Source of the DNA: Agromyces sp. LHK192
GTDB lineage: Bacteria > Actinomycetota > Actinomycetes > Actinomycetales > Microbacteriaceae
Assembly (NCBI RefSeq): GCF_004006235.1
Contig: NZ_CP034753.1
Location: 1,364,001 to 1,428,000, forward strand
Length of the DNA: 64,000 bases
Reading direction: 5' to 3'
The notes beneath the pieces are model-generated. The model searched no databases, had not been told where the DNA came from, and worked only from the letters and a program-made list of their open reading frames with translations. Position 1 is the stretch's first letter. Each line of letters starts with the position of its first letter. Shown here piece after piece: positions 53,003-61,995 of this stretch. The position numbers were made by a program, and so were the translations under genes.

Positions 53003-55090
53003 CCCGCTGGCGGGAACGGCGACCGACTGGAGCAGTTCGACCAGTCGGTCGCCCATGCGCTCGAGGGAGTAGATGTCCCGCGCGGCTGCTTGGAACTCGC
53101 GCGCGACGTCGTCGCGCTCGGGGTCGTCGATGATGCTCTCGATTCGTGCAATCCAGGCACCTGGGTCCCCGCTGGGCACGCGGAAACCGGTCACGCCGTC
53201 TCTGACGGCGTCGACGAGCCCTTCCCGGTCCGCGGCGATCGTCAGCAGCCCGGCCTGACTCGACTCGACGACGACGAGTCCGAAGCCTTCGACGTCGCCG
53301 GGGACGTCGACGTTCGGTTGCACGTAGAGATCGGCGCCATGCAGGACCTCTGCGCGCTCGGCATCGCTCACACGACCGAGCAAACGCACTCGATCCTCGA
53401 GGCCGTGGGCTGAGACGGTGTCGCCGATTCGTTGTCGCTGGTCGCCGTCGCCGAGCACGAGGTAGACGCACCGGGGGTCGAGCGACGGCAGCACCTCTGC
53501 GATGAACCAGGAGACGCCCTTGCGTCGGATCAGCCGCCCGGTCGTGACGAGGATCACGTCGGAGGGTCGTAGGTCGTATCGTTCGCGGACCAGACCGCTC
53601 GCCTCCTGCCGTGTGAGGCTCGGCACGGCAGGCGCCGGAATGCCCAAGACGACCAGTTCGACTCGCGCGGGCTCGACTCCGATCGCGATGAGCGCCTCTC
53701 GAGTGGCGGTGCTGTTCGCGATCACACGGGGGGCCTTGCGCAGCGCGGGCCGCACCAGCATCCGATAGGCGACGTGATCGTAGGTCACGTCGAGCCCGTG
53801 CGCCATGGGCAGCGCGGGGACGCGCAGGCACCGCGGGATCCAGGCCAGGAGTGCCCAGGTCAGCGCGTCACCGAACAGCACGACGCGATGGCGGTCGCGG
53901 AGGAGGCGGGACGCGAGTCGTAGGGCGGTCGTCGGTATCCACCAGAGGAGGTGCGCGTTGCTCCGTCCGAGCGCGAGCACCTGCGTGCGAGGATCGACCT
54001 CTCGAAGCGCGCGATCGATGTTGACGGCGAGCGTCTCCATGCCGCCCACGGAAGGAGCGAACTTCCGGGTGACGAACAAGGGAGCGGGGCGATCGGGCGC
54101 AATGGCCCCCCGCCGCCCGTGCGCAGGGACGGTGAACACGAGCATCGCGACATCGCCGAGCGTCATGAGGACGCGGTCGACGACCACCACGCTGAGGACG
54201 ACCTGCGGCGGTAGGAACGTTCCGAGCGTCAGGAGCAGCACGATCTCCCTCACTCCGGCGCCGGCCGGTGCGATCACCGCGACGAAGCCGCACACCCAGG
54301 CGAACGCATAGCTGGCGATCGCGAGGAGGAACTCCGACCCGTCGAGCCCGACCGCCGCGTGCGCGAGCAGGCCGAGGCCCGACCCGAGGAGGATCCAGCT
54401 CGCGACCGACCATCCGATCGCGGCGGCGAAGGGCCCGCGCCGCAACGTCGGAATGGTCCCGCGGCGCGTCAGCCGCATCGCGAAGCCGATCACGCGGTCG
54501 AGGATCGGCGGGGTGAGGAGGACCGCTCCGATCGCGAGGAGGCCTGCCGGCGCCCACCAATAGTCCTCGCGGATCGCGGGGACGAGCAGCAGCGCCCCGG
54601 TCGAGATCACGGCGCCGATCGTCACGCCGATCAGCAGGGCGACGGTCATCGACGTGACGCTGACCCGGGGGGCCAGACCCGCGGCGCGACCGGTCCTCGC
54701 GCTCACGACGATCGGCCAGATGCCGCCGGGAAGATACTTCGTCAGCTGCGAGACGAAGAACACCCGTGCAGCGGCGCCGAGTCCGAGCCGACTCCCCAGC
54801 GCGCGTACCACGCTGCGCCAGGAGAGCATGTTCAGGTAGAGGCCGACCAGGATGGAGAAGCCCGCGCCGAGGACGGCCCACGGGTCCATCGCGAGGACGG
54901 CGGGGGCGAACACGTCCCAGTTCGCGACGACGCTCCAAGTGAGCAGGATGATCGTCGCGATCCCGACGGCGATCTGGATCGGCTGACGCAACCCGGCTCC
55001 CGCGGATCGAGGGGTCGCGGTCGGCTCAGGTTGCCCCCCGGGTGCGTCGGTTCTCCCAGACCCGGCCCGCGTCGGACGGTCAGTCGCCAT
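52982..55090 (-). CDS. fusion: LPG-synthase-type transmembrane domain + GT4 glycosyltransferase
   Basis: 702-aa protein with two normally separate parts. Residues 35-325 form eight or so helices of the lysylphosphatidylglycerol synthetase TM / UPF0104 (AglD, YbhN) family, with KYLPGGIWP at 118-126 and APAGAGVRE at 274-282. Residues 337-690 are a GT-B GT4 domain: VTRKFAPSVGGMETLA (acceptor loop), VTTGRLIRRKGVSWFI and EGFGLVVVE (ExxxxxxxE). UPF0104 proteins are linked to lipid or lipid-linked sugar translocation, so the fusion may hand a lipid-linked product to, or take it from, its own glycosyltransferase domain. The start overlaps the upstream GT2 stop by 11 bp, and the 3' end overlaps the HAD gene by 21 bp. 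Confidence 0.88.
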   Translation of the reverse strand: MATDRPTRAGSGRTDAPGGQPEPTATPRSAGAGLRQPIQIAVGIATIILLTWSVVANWDVFAPAVLAMDPWAVLGAGFSILVGLYLNMLSWRSVVRALGSRLGLGAAARVFFVSQLTKYLPGGIWPIVVSARTGRAAGLAPRVSVTSMTVALLIGVTIGAVISTGALLLVPAIREDYWWAPAGLLAIGAVLLTPPILDRVIGFAMRLTRRGTIPTLRRGPFAAAIGWSVASWILLGSGLGLLAHAAVGLDGSEFLLAIASYAFAWVCGFVAVIAPAGAGVREIVLLLTLGTFLPPQVVLSVVVVDRVLMTLGDVAMLVFTVPAHGRRGAIAPDRPAPLFVTRKFAPSVGGMETLAVNIDRALREVDPRTQVLALGRSNAHLLWWIPTTALRLASRLLRDRHRVVLFGDALTWALLAWIPRCLRVPALPMAHGLDVTYDHVAYRMLVRPALRKAPRVIANSTATREALIAIGVEPARVELVVLGIPAPAVPSLTRQEASGLVRERYDLRPSDVILVTTGRLIRRKGVSWFIAEVLPSLDPRCVYLVLGDGDQRQRIGDTVSAHGLEDRVRLLGRVSDAERAEVLHGADLYVQPNVDVPGDVEGFGLVVVESSQAGLLTIAADREGLVDAVRDGVTGFRVPSGDPGAWIARIESIIDDPERDDVAREFQAAARDIYSLERMGDRLVELLQSVAVPASGSGGHRG

Positions 55091-56021
55091 ACCGTTGCCG
55101 CTTGGTCAGCTCGAGATCGTCTTCGATCAGGGAGCGGTTGATGCGGATCAGATCCGCGATCACACCCATCGCGAACGCGAGCAGCGAACCGATCGCGAGC
55201 ACCACGCCGATCAGCAGGGACTGCAGGTTCTGCCCCTGCTCTCCGAGGAGGAGCAGGATGAGGTACCGGACGAAGGGGACCGCTGCCCCGATCGCGAGGA
55301 GGGCGCCGAGGCCCGCGAAGATCACGTAGGGGCGATACATGAGGTACGCCCGGACGATCGCGCTCCCGGACATGATCATGTGCTGCCAGATGTTCCGGAA
55401 CAGGCGCGATTCCCGCGTCTTGGGGTTCGTCTCGACCGGAACGCTCGTGATCGCGAGGCGCTTGTACCCCGCTTGGATGATCGTCTCCATCGTGTAACTG
55501 AAGCGGGTCACCATATTCAGGCGGACGAGCGCCCGCTTCGAATACGCGCGGAACCCGCTCGCTGCATCGGGAAGATCCGTGCCTGCCGCCCGGTTGACCA
55601 CCCAGCTCCCGAATCGTTGCATGACGCGCTTGAATGCGGTGAAGTGCTCGATCTTCGCCGTCTGCCGGTCCGCCACCACGATGTCCGCCGTGCCGTCGAG
55701 AATCGGGCGGACGAGCTCCGGGATGCGCGCCTGCGGGTACTGGTTGTCGCCGTCCGTGTTCACGACGACGTCGGCGCCGTGGCGGAGCGCATAGTCGACA
55801 CCATCGACGAACGATCTCGCGAGTCCCATGTTCCGGCTGTGTCGGACGAAGTGGGTGACGCCGAGCGATCTCGCAACCTCCACCGTCCGATCCGTCGAAC
55901 CGTCGTCGATCACCAGGATGTCGAGTCGATCGACTCCGGGAATGGTGCGCGGGATCGACGTCAGCACCGCCGGCAGCGTCTCCTCCTCGTTGAGGCACGG
56001 AATCTGCACGAACACACGCAT
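55080..56021 (-). CDS. GT2 polyprenol-phosphate glycosyltransferase (DPM1/GtrB-like)
   Basis: 313-aa GT-A enzyme with QIPCLNEEETLPAVL, LVIDDGSTDRTV, VNTDGDNQYPQARIPEL (DxD/metal site), SGFRAYSK and two C-terminal hydrophobic helices at about residues 228-295. It likely transfers a sugar from a nucleotide to polyprenyl phosphate at the cytosolic face. ATG 56021 starts in a 190-bp gap divergent from the membrane protein at 56212. The gene directly precedes the LPG-TM/GT4 fusion, with which it overlaps. It has a short DPM1-like N-domain and no N-glycan-specific motifs. Confidence 0.91.
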   Translation of the reverse strand: MRVFVQIPCLNEEETLPAVLTSIPRTIPGVDRLDILVIDDGSTDRTVEVARSLGVTHFVRHSRNMGLARSFVDGVDYALRHGADVVVNTDGDNQYPQARIPELVRPILDGTADIVVADRQTAKIEHFTAFKRVMQRFGSWVVNRAAGTDLPDAASGFRAYSKRALVRLNMVTRFSYTMETIIQAGYKRLAITSVPVETNPKTRESRLFRNIWQHMIMSGSAIVRAYLMYRPYVIFAGLGALLAIGAAVPFVRYLILLLLGEQGQNLQSLLIGVVLAIGSLLAFAMGVIADLIRINRSLIEDDLELTKRQRYGD

Positions 56022-56199
56022 GTGAGGCTTTCGGGTAGTCGGAGGGATCCTCCCATTATCGGGCTTCGCTCGCGAGCTCGCAGCCGCTCGACAAGCGGCA
56101 TCCGGTGGCGTGCTCGCGCGGGACCTTCGGCGCTGGGGGCCGGCCGTCGGACGCCTCCTCGATGACGACCGCGAGCCGATGAGCCACGACGCGTCGCGC

Positions 56200-56205
56200 T
56201 AGAAT
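56200..56205 (+). promoter_or_regulatory. -10 element for leaderless gene at 56212
   Basis: TAGAAT, 6 nt, then GTG 56212; supports the choice of this GTG over the in-frame GTG near 56308. Confidence 0.55.
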
Positions 56206-56211
56206 CTCCCG

Positions 56212-58338
56212 GTGCCACGGACGCAATCCCACCCGCCGTCTCGGGTCGACCCGTCGCCGGGGCGGCAGGGGTCTTTCCGTTCCGACCGCGGGTATCGCCG
56301 TCCGGTCACCGTGCACGTCGTCTCCAGAGCGATCGTCGACCTTCCCGACGTGGTAGCGCTGCCGGTCCTCTGTGCGGCGGTGGTCGTCTCCCTCACCGTG
56401 CTGTTCGGCGTGTTCACGCCATGGGTCGTGGTCCCGGCGATCATCGTCGGCACGGTCCTCACCTGGCGGTGGCGGCCGCCGAGGTTCCGCGTCGAGACCG
56501 CTTGGACGTCCGCGCTCGTCGCCGTCGCCGTCATCGTCTGCTGGTTCGCAGTGAATCTCCGGTTCGCCTCCGAGTGGGTCGACGTCACTCGCGATCCCGG
56601 TTTCCTGACCTTGCAGGGATTGTGGCTTTCGCAGCATCCCTCATCCGACATCCCGATCGGCGGAGCCGCTGACGTTGCCGGCGCAGTCGACGGAGCGAGG
56701 GTCGATTCGATCGGATACTTCGACGACGGGGACGGCGTACTTCACGCGCAGGGCGCCAAGCTCGTCCCCGGCCTCGTCGCGATCGGCGGCTGGATCGCCG
56801 GTACGGCGGGCGTGCTCGGCGGCAACCTCGTCATCGGCGCGTTCGCGCTCCTCACCTTCTTCGGATTCGCACGTCGTGTGGTCGGTCAGTGGTGGGGACT
56901 GGCCGCGATGATCCCCTTGGCGATGTGCATGCCGATGGTCGCATTCAGCCGGACCCTGTACACGGAGCCGTTCGTCCTGTGCGTCACCTTCGCCGGCCTC
57001 ACCTTCCTCTCGAGCGCGGTGCGAACAGGCTCCGCGAGTGCCGCCGTCTTCGGCGGGGCTCTCGTCGGGTCGGGCGGTCTCGCCCGCGTCGACGGTGCGG
57101 CCATAGTGATCGGCATGACCGTCGCACTGGCTCTCGCGGCCTTCGCGCGCCGGGATGGAACGGCACGTCGACGAGCGCGCCGGACGTATCTCCTCGCCGT
57201 CGGCGCCGGATTGGCGCTCACCGCGATCGGGCTCATCGAGGTCGCCGTGGACAGTCCCGGGTACTTGGCCGACCATATCCGCCAGGTCGTGCTGCTCGAC
57301 ACCGCGGCGGTCGTGACCGCACTCGTCGGATGGACGCTGACGCTGGATCGCCCGTGGGCGCGCCTGCGGCGCGCGATCGCGAGACGGCGGCGCGCCGTCG
57401 GCTGGATCGCGTTCGCCACGGTGCTCGCGGTGGGGCTGTTCCTCATGAGCAGGCCGCTTTGGTTGGTCGCGCGACAATCGGAGCCGAGCACCGTCGTAGC
57501 TTGGCTGCAGGAGGGCGCCGAGGTGACCGTGGACGCCACCCGCACCTACGACGAGCAGTCGCTGACGTGGATCGCGATGTATCTCGGGTGGGGAATCGTC
57601 GGAGCGGCGATGCTCGGTGCGGCGATGGCCCTGCGGGACTGGGTCGTTCGAGGGTCTCCGACCAGTGTCCTGCTGGTCGTCGTCGTGATGGCGCCGTCGA
57701 TGCTCTACATCGTCGACGTCTCGATCACCCCCGACCAGATCTGGGCGATGCGCCGCTTCCTGCCGGTGACCATACCCGGCTTCATCCTGTTGGCGGTGTT
57801 CGCATTCCAGCGGTTGATCGCCTCTGGGGTCGCTCGGGTCCGCTCACGCCGGACGAGAGGCTCCGCGGTCGGGATGTCGGTCGGCACCATCGCCGTTTTC
57901 GGCGCATTCGTCGCGTCGGTGATCTTTCCGGCTCTGACCTGGGGGCAGATGTTCCCGGCGATCGAGCACAGCGGCAGGCTGGCAGAGGCCGAGGAGGTGT
58001 GCGCCGTCGCCGACGGTCGGCCTGTGGTCCTGATCCAATCGACCGAGTACCTCTCGACCGTTCGATCGATGTGTGACGTCGAGGTGGTCAGCTTCAGCGC
58101 GGCACCGACCGCGGCAGACCTCGCGGAGGTCCGACGTGTGTGGGCCTCGGAGGTCGTGGTGCTGTCGTTCAGGGCCGAGGGCGTGCCTTGGAGCGACGAT
58201 CCGGCTCCTCGTCTCCGTTCGCAGATCGTGTCATGGCCACCGACCCTGAATCGACGACCCGTCGCCCCCGACGTCGCGGACTCGGCGATCTGGATGGGTG
58301 AGATCACCGTCGACGGTCAGGTCGCGCCGATTCGCTGA
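56212..58338 (+). CDS. large multi-pass membrane protein, GT-C glycosyltransferase-like
   Basis: 708-aa integral membrane protein with about 12 helices from residue 45 to 570 and a soluble C-terminal part of about 130 aa. An external loop after helix 3 contains RFASEWVDVTRDPGFLTLQG and IGGAADVAG, and later ARVDGAAIVIG and RTYDEQSLTW. Acidic external loops and chain length are those of GT-C glycosyltransferases using polyprenyl-phosphate donors, but no specific family was recognised. The GTG start is supported by the leaderless TAGAAT promoter. It stands alone, converging on the GT2 gene at 58434. Confidence 0.78.
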   Translation: MPRTQSHPPSRVDPSPGRQGSFRSDRGYRRPVTVHVVSRAIVDLPDVVALPVLCAAVVVSLTVLFGVFTPWVVVPAIIVGTVLTWRWRPPRFRVETAWTSALVAVAVIVCWFAVNLRFASEWVDVTRDPGFLTLQGLWLSQHPSSDIPIGGAADVAGAVDGARVDSIGYFDDGDGVLHAQGAKLVPGLVAIGGWIAGTAGVLGGNLVIGAFALLTFFGFARRVVGQWWGLAAMIPLAMCMPMVAFSRTLYTEPFVLCVTFAGLTFLSSAVRTGSASAAVFGGALVGSGGLARVDGAAIVIGMTVALALAAFARRDGTARRRARRTYLLAVGAGLALTAIGLIEVAVDSPGYLADHIRQVVLLDTAAVVTALVGWTLTLDRPWARLRRAIARRRRAVGWIAFATVLAVGLFLMSRPLWLVARQSEPSTVVAWLQEGAEVTVDATRTYDEQSLTWIAMYLGWGIVGAAMLGAAMALRDWVVRGSPTSVLLVVVVMAPSMLYIVDVSITPDQIWAMRRFLPVTIPGFILLAVFAFQRLIASGVARVRSRRTRGSAVGMSVGTIAVFGAFVASVIFPALTWGQMFPAIEHSGRLAEAEEVCAVADGRPVVLIQSTEYLSTVRSMCDVEVVSFSAAPTAADLAEVRRVWASEVVVLSFRAEGVPWSDDPAPRLRSQIVSWPPTLNRRPVAPDVADSAIWMGEITVDGQVAPIR

Positions 58339-58433
58339 ACGGACGCGCGGTCCGACCTGACCCCGGCGTCGGCTCACGCGCCGAGCGGCGATCGTGCGCA
58401 TTGCCGGTCATCATCTCTCGCGCTCACGCCCGT

Positions 58434-59630
58434 TCACGGACGCGCGCGCCCGGATCGCTCGCGAAGCCGGGCGAGGCGACGCTTCGCGACCGAAAGACGT
58501 ACGCGAGCCAGCTGGAAGATGTTGCGGTTCCTCCACTCGGCGAGTTCTCGCGAGTACCGCTCGGCGAGCTCGTGGCGCTCATGTGCGATCTCCCCCCGCT
58601 CGCTCGCGAGGGCCTCCCACTTCGCAGACTCCTGCACCGCATCGAGGAGCCGCCTGTCGAGTTCATCCTGAGCCGCGAGGCTCTTGTCCAGTCGGCCGTT
58701 GAGCCATTCCTCGTAGTGCACGTGGACACTGAGCGCCACGGAGAACGGGTCGTCCGCGATCTGCAGCGCGACCGGATCCGGATCGTTGGAGAGCGGGATC
58801 GGGCAGACGACGCCGACGGGGTCGTCGGACGTCGCCGCATTCTGGAGCACGGTGCTCCATTTGTCGAGGAATGCACGACCTGCACGGTCGGCAGCGAATT
58901 CGCGGAATCGCATGTCGGTATCCGTCGACGCGCCGGAAGCGTGCGTGGCGACGGCGGCAGGCTCGAAGACGACATCGGCGCCGCTTGCACGAATACGGAA
59001 GGCGAGGTCCACGTCTTCGAAGTAGGCGGGTCGGTACCGCGAGTCGTGGCCGCCCAGGCTCCTGAACAACTCTGTGGGTACGAGGAGCGCGGCACCGGAG
59101 CCGTAGTCGATCCTGCGCCGCCGCAGCAATCCGGCGGCTTCAGCGGCCGATACCGACATCCCGGATCCGAACTGCATGGTTCCCGCGTCGGCGAACACGC
59201 GCGATCCGGCCTCCTGGACGCTGCCGTCCCCGTTGAGCAGGAGGCTCGCGACCGCTCCGATGGGCGTTCCTTCCTCGAGCGGCTGCCCTGCCGAATCGAC
59301 GAGCGCCCGCAATGCATCGGGTGCGAGACGGGCGTCGTCGTTCAGGAAGAGCAGGAACGAGCCGCGTGCCACCCGAGCGCCCGCGTTCGCGGCGAAGCCG
59401 TACCCGGTGTTTCCTGGCAGGTCGACGACGACGGCGCCGTGGATCGCTGCCGTGAAGGTCTCGCGGACGTCGCTCGATGCGCCGTTCAGAACGACGACGA
59501 CCTCGAAGTCCGGGGCGTCGACCGACTCGACGACGGACGCGATCGCATCGACGAGGCCGGCGCCGACTCGCCAGGCGATGATCACGACGCTGATCATCGG
59601 GTCTTGCGGTTGGGGGACGGAAACCGTCAT
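58434..59630 (-). CDS. GT2-family glycosyltransferase with C-terminal coiled coil
   Basis: 398-aa GT-A enzyme. ISVVIIAWRVGAGLVDAI opens the domain, VVVLNGASSD and LPGNTGYGFAANAG the nucleotide contacts, FLNDDARLAPDALRAL the metal site, and PAYFEDVDLAFRI the catalytic EDVD motif of the WbbL/RfbF group. The last 110 residues form a long Glu/Arg-rich coiled coil ending in WRNRNIFQLARVRLSVAKRR, similar to the free-standing protein at 46992. ATG 59630 has no clear ribosome binding site; ATG 59597 is an alternative. The donor is unknown; rhamnose is a candidate. Confidence 0.9.
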   Translation of the reverse strand: MTVSVPQPQDPMISVVIIAWRVGAGLVDAIASVVESVDAPDFEVVVVLNGASSDVRETFTAAIHGAVVVDLPGNTGYGFAANAGARVARGSFLLFLNDDARLAPDALRALVDSAGQPLEEGTPIGAVASLLLNGDGSVQEAGSRVFADAGTMQFGSGMSVSAAEAAGLLRRRRIDYGSGAALLVPTELFRSLGGHDSRYRPAYFEDVDLAFRIRASGADVVFEPAAVATHASGASTDTDMRFREFAADRAGRAFLDKWSTVLQNAATSDDPVGVVCPIPLSNDPDPVALQIADDPFSVALSVHVHYEEWLNGRLDKSLAAQDELDRRLLDAVQESAKWEALASERGEIAHERHELAERYSRELAEWRNRNIFQLARVRLSVAKRRLARLRERSGRARP

Positions 59631-59923
59631 GGGTGGGGGACTCCCGTTCGGGTACTTGGCGAGCTCTGCTCGGGCCGGCCGGTGCCGATCGGCCGAGGGT
59701 GGGCGGCCTGGTGCGGGTGCCGGATCCCCCGCCGACGATGCCGGATCCGAACGGGGCCATTCTATGCACGGAGTTCGGCTGTGAGCGCGATCGGCGTCGC
59801 CGAGTCGCCGACGCCCCGATCGGGCGCAGCCCGTGCCGGACGGCCGCAGGCGCCGCCCGCCTCCGATCCAGCGCAGGAGGCGGCTCGTCGACTCGGGCGG
59901 GAATCCGCACTACCGTGTGAGGG
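59631..59923. other. 293-bp divergent intergenic region
   Basis: This is the longest gene-free stretch of the window. It holds a G-rich start (GGGGGACT at 59635-59642, like the motifs at 12701 and 20333) and a Pro/Arg-coding-like GC-rich middle without supportable gene. The only recognisable signal is the leaderless -10 element at 59911-59916. No RNA gene was seen. Confidence 0.5.
59911..59916 (+). promoter_or_regulatory. -10 element for leaderless methyltransferase gene
   Basis: TACCGT, 7 nt, then ATG 59924. Confidence 0.45.
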
Positions 59924-60646
59924 ATGACCAGCCAACATCGCTTCGATCGGGAGTACTACCGCTCGAACGGCCAGATCGGGGATCGGCCGGCACTGCGCTG
60001 GTACACGGCGCTGACCCGGCGATACCTGGGTCGAGGGCCGGTGCTCGACGTCGGCTGCGGAACCGGTCATTTCCTCAGACGCCTCTCAGCGAATTCCGAG
60101 GCCGACGGCATCGAAGTCTCGGAGTTCGCGGCCCAGACGGCTCGGCAGACGTCACCCGCCAGCCGGGTCTACCGCGACGCGGTCGAACTCGAGCGCGGTC
60201 GCTACACGCGGATCACGAGCATTCATGTCGTCGAGCACCTGCCCGATGACGTGCTGAGGCGGGTGATCGCCGAGGTACGGGCGAGCGCGACACCCGACGC
60301 GCGCTGGCTGGTCGTCACGCCCGATCTCGGCGGGGCCGCCCATCGGCGTCACGGAGACGCCTGGCTCGCATTCACCGACCCCACCCACGTCAACCTCAAG
60401 TCCCACGGCCAGTGGCGTGAGTTCTTCGAGGACGAGGGGTTCGACATCCTCAGGGAATCGAGCGACGGGCTCTGGAACAATCCGTACTCGAGCCTGCCCG
60501 GAGTGATCGACCGAGCGAGGTTCTCGCTCCCGATGGCCGCGCAGTTCCTGACCGGTCGGCTCTTCCTGCGTCCGGGCTCGGGCGAGTCCTCCGTGTTCAT
60601 CCTGCAGTCGCGAAGGAGTCGCTCGGACGACACGGCGCGCGGTTGA
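59924..60646 (+). CDS. class I SAM-dependent methyltransferase (Methyltransf_11/23 type)
   Basis: 240-aa methyltransferase. Motif I is VLDVGCGTGHFL with DVGCGTGHF at 42-50, motif II DGIEVSEFA, motif III HVVEHLPDDVL, and then VVTPDLGGAAHRRHGDAW. Such enzymes near polysaccharide genes methylate sugars or chain ends, sometimes controlling length. Because the ABC ATPase lacks a chain-end binding domain, the methyl group is more likely a decoration than an export signal; this is inference. It converges on the O-antigen-ligase operon 41 bp away. Confidence 0.88.
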   Translation: MTSQHRFDREYYRSNGQIGDRPALRWYTALTRRYLGRGPVLDVGCGTGHFLRRLSANSEADGIEVSEFAAQTARQTSPASRVYRDAVELERGRYTRITSIHVVEHLPDDVLRRVIAEVRASATPDARWLVVTPDLGGAAHRRHGDAWLAFTDPTHVNLKSHGQWREFFEDEGFDILRESSDGLWNNPYSSLPGVIDRARFSLPMAAQFLTGRLFLRPGSGESSVFILQSRRSRSDDTARG

Positions 60647-60687
60647 CCCGGCCAAGCGGAGCGCCGCCCGCATCGGTCTCGCCCGGT

Positions 60688-61995
60688 TCAGAGCCGTTCG
60701 CCGCTTGGCGCCGCCGCCGGCCGCGCCAGCGCGTCGCGCCAGCTCATGTCCCGGGCCGCCTTCACGGCGCAGAGCACGAGCAGCATCCATCCGCCCTCGG
60801 TGATCGGGAAGCTCTCGGCGAATCCGGTCACGGCGACGACGACGAGCATGAGCGCCGGCCAGAGGTAGACGGGGCTCTTGCGCGACGAGGCGAGCAGCCA
60901 GGCCCGAACGAGGGCGACGAGCACGAGCGCGGCGAACAGCACGAGGCCGATCACGCCGACCTGGAAGTACACGTCGATGTACGCGCTGAGGGCCGATGCG
61001 TGGTCGCGACCCGTCATCTGCTCGATCCAGATGAAAGGGGTGCGCGAGGGCCATTCGCCGAACCAGCCCCAGCCCTGCAACGGGTTCGAGGCGAGGTACC
61101 TGGATGCCTCGCGCCAGACATCGAGGCGCACGTCGAACTCGGCGCGCGCGTCGAGCAGTTCGATGATGCGCTGGCGGAACAGCCACGCGCTGATGAGCGC
61201 GACGGCGCCCGTCGAGAGCAGGGCGATCTGCCAGCGCCAGCGCACCTCGGGTCCGACGCGGCGGAGGCCGTAGAGTGCCGCGAGGGCGATGAGCGAGGCT
61301 CCGAGCGCGACCCAGGTGGTGGGGGAGCCCGACAGGACCAGGCAGGCGGCGGCGAGGGCCACGGAGCCGATCGCCTTCGCGCCGCGGGAGATCTTCGTGC
61401 GCCATTCGACGACGAACGTCAACAGTGCGATGAGCGCGACGAATCCGAGCATGTTGCGGGTGCCGAACAACCCCTGGATCGGGCCGAGGCCGACGAGGTC
61501 GCCGCGGATGCCGAGGAACGTGATCGGCAGGTCGAGCAGGATACCCGAGACGATCTCGAGCGCCACGGAGACGCCGAGCAGCACCCGCAGCACGTCGGCG
61601 AACGCCCGCACGATCTGGATGGTGTCGCGCATGAGCGCGACGTACACGCCGAGCGCGGCGAAGGCGACGAGGTAGGCGACCCGGGTCGCGCTGAGCAGGC
61701 TCGTCTCGCTCCAGATGACGGATGCCGCGCACCACGCGAGGAACACGAGGATCGTCAGCGGAAGGATGCCGTACCATTCGACCGCGCGCCAGCGGGCGAC
61801 GAGCGAGAACCCGGCGAGCACGAGCAGCGCGGCGAGCGCGGCCAGCAGTCCGGGCCATCCCAGCAGCGCGACGAGGGCGTGCGTCGAGAAGGCGAGCCCG
61901 ATCGCGATCAGGGTGAGCGCCTGCGCGAACCGTGCCGAACCGACGGCGGTGCGTGCCGCATCGACGGCTCGGGCGCGCCGTGCGTCGTCGCTCAT
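60688..61995 (-). CDS. O-antigen ligase/polymerase family membrane protein (Wzy_C), copy 2
   Basis: 435-aa protein with about 11 hydrophobic helices. The large external loop contains FDVRLDVWREASRYLASNPL followed by QGWGWFGEW, the conserved Wzy_C/WaaL region with an essential Arg and His-like residues, and VYFQVGVIGLVLF. These enzymes join lipid-linked glycans to an acceptor or polymerise repeat units at the outer membrane face. ATG 61995 overlaps the stop of the upstream paralogue (ATGA). Which of the two is polymerase and which ligase cannot be decided from sequence. Confidence 0.88.
   Translation of the reverse strand: MSDDARRARAVDAARTAVGSARFAQALTLIAIGLAFSTHALVALLGWPGLLAALAALLVLAGFSLVARWRAVEWYGILPLTILVFLAWCAASVIWSETSLLSATRVAYLVAFAALGVYVALMRDTIQIVRAFADVLRVLLGVSVALEIVSGILLDLPITFLGIRGDLVGLGPIQGLFGTRNMLGFVALIALLTFVVEWRTKISRGAKAIGSVALAAACLVLSGSPTTWVALGASLIALAALYGLRRVGPEVRWRWQIALLSTGAVALISAWLFRQRIIELLDARAEFDVRLDVWREASRYLASNPLQGWGWFGEWPSRTPFIWIEQMTGRDHASALSAYIDVYFQVGVIGLVLFAALVLVALVRAWLLASSRKSPVYLWPALMLVVVAVTGFAESFPITEGGWMLLVLCAVKAARDMSWRDALARPAAAPSGERL

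Noticed and set aside
52982..55090. Two separate genes (membrane protein and glycosyltransferase) joined by error
   Set aside because: The frame is continuous without unusual homopolymer at the junction (around residue 330) and no start signal precedes the glycosyltransferase part. The fusion is kept, but listed for checking.
59633..59920. A 95-codon plus-strand frame in the 293-bp divergent gap
   Set aside because: Pro/Arg/Gly-rich with no homology cue. The leaderless promoter of the methyltransferase lies inside its end.
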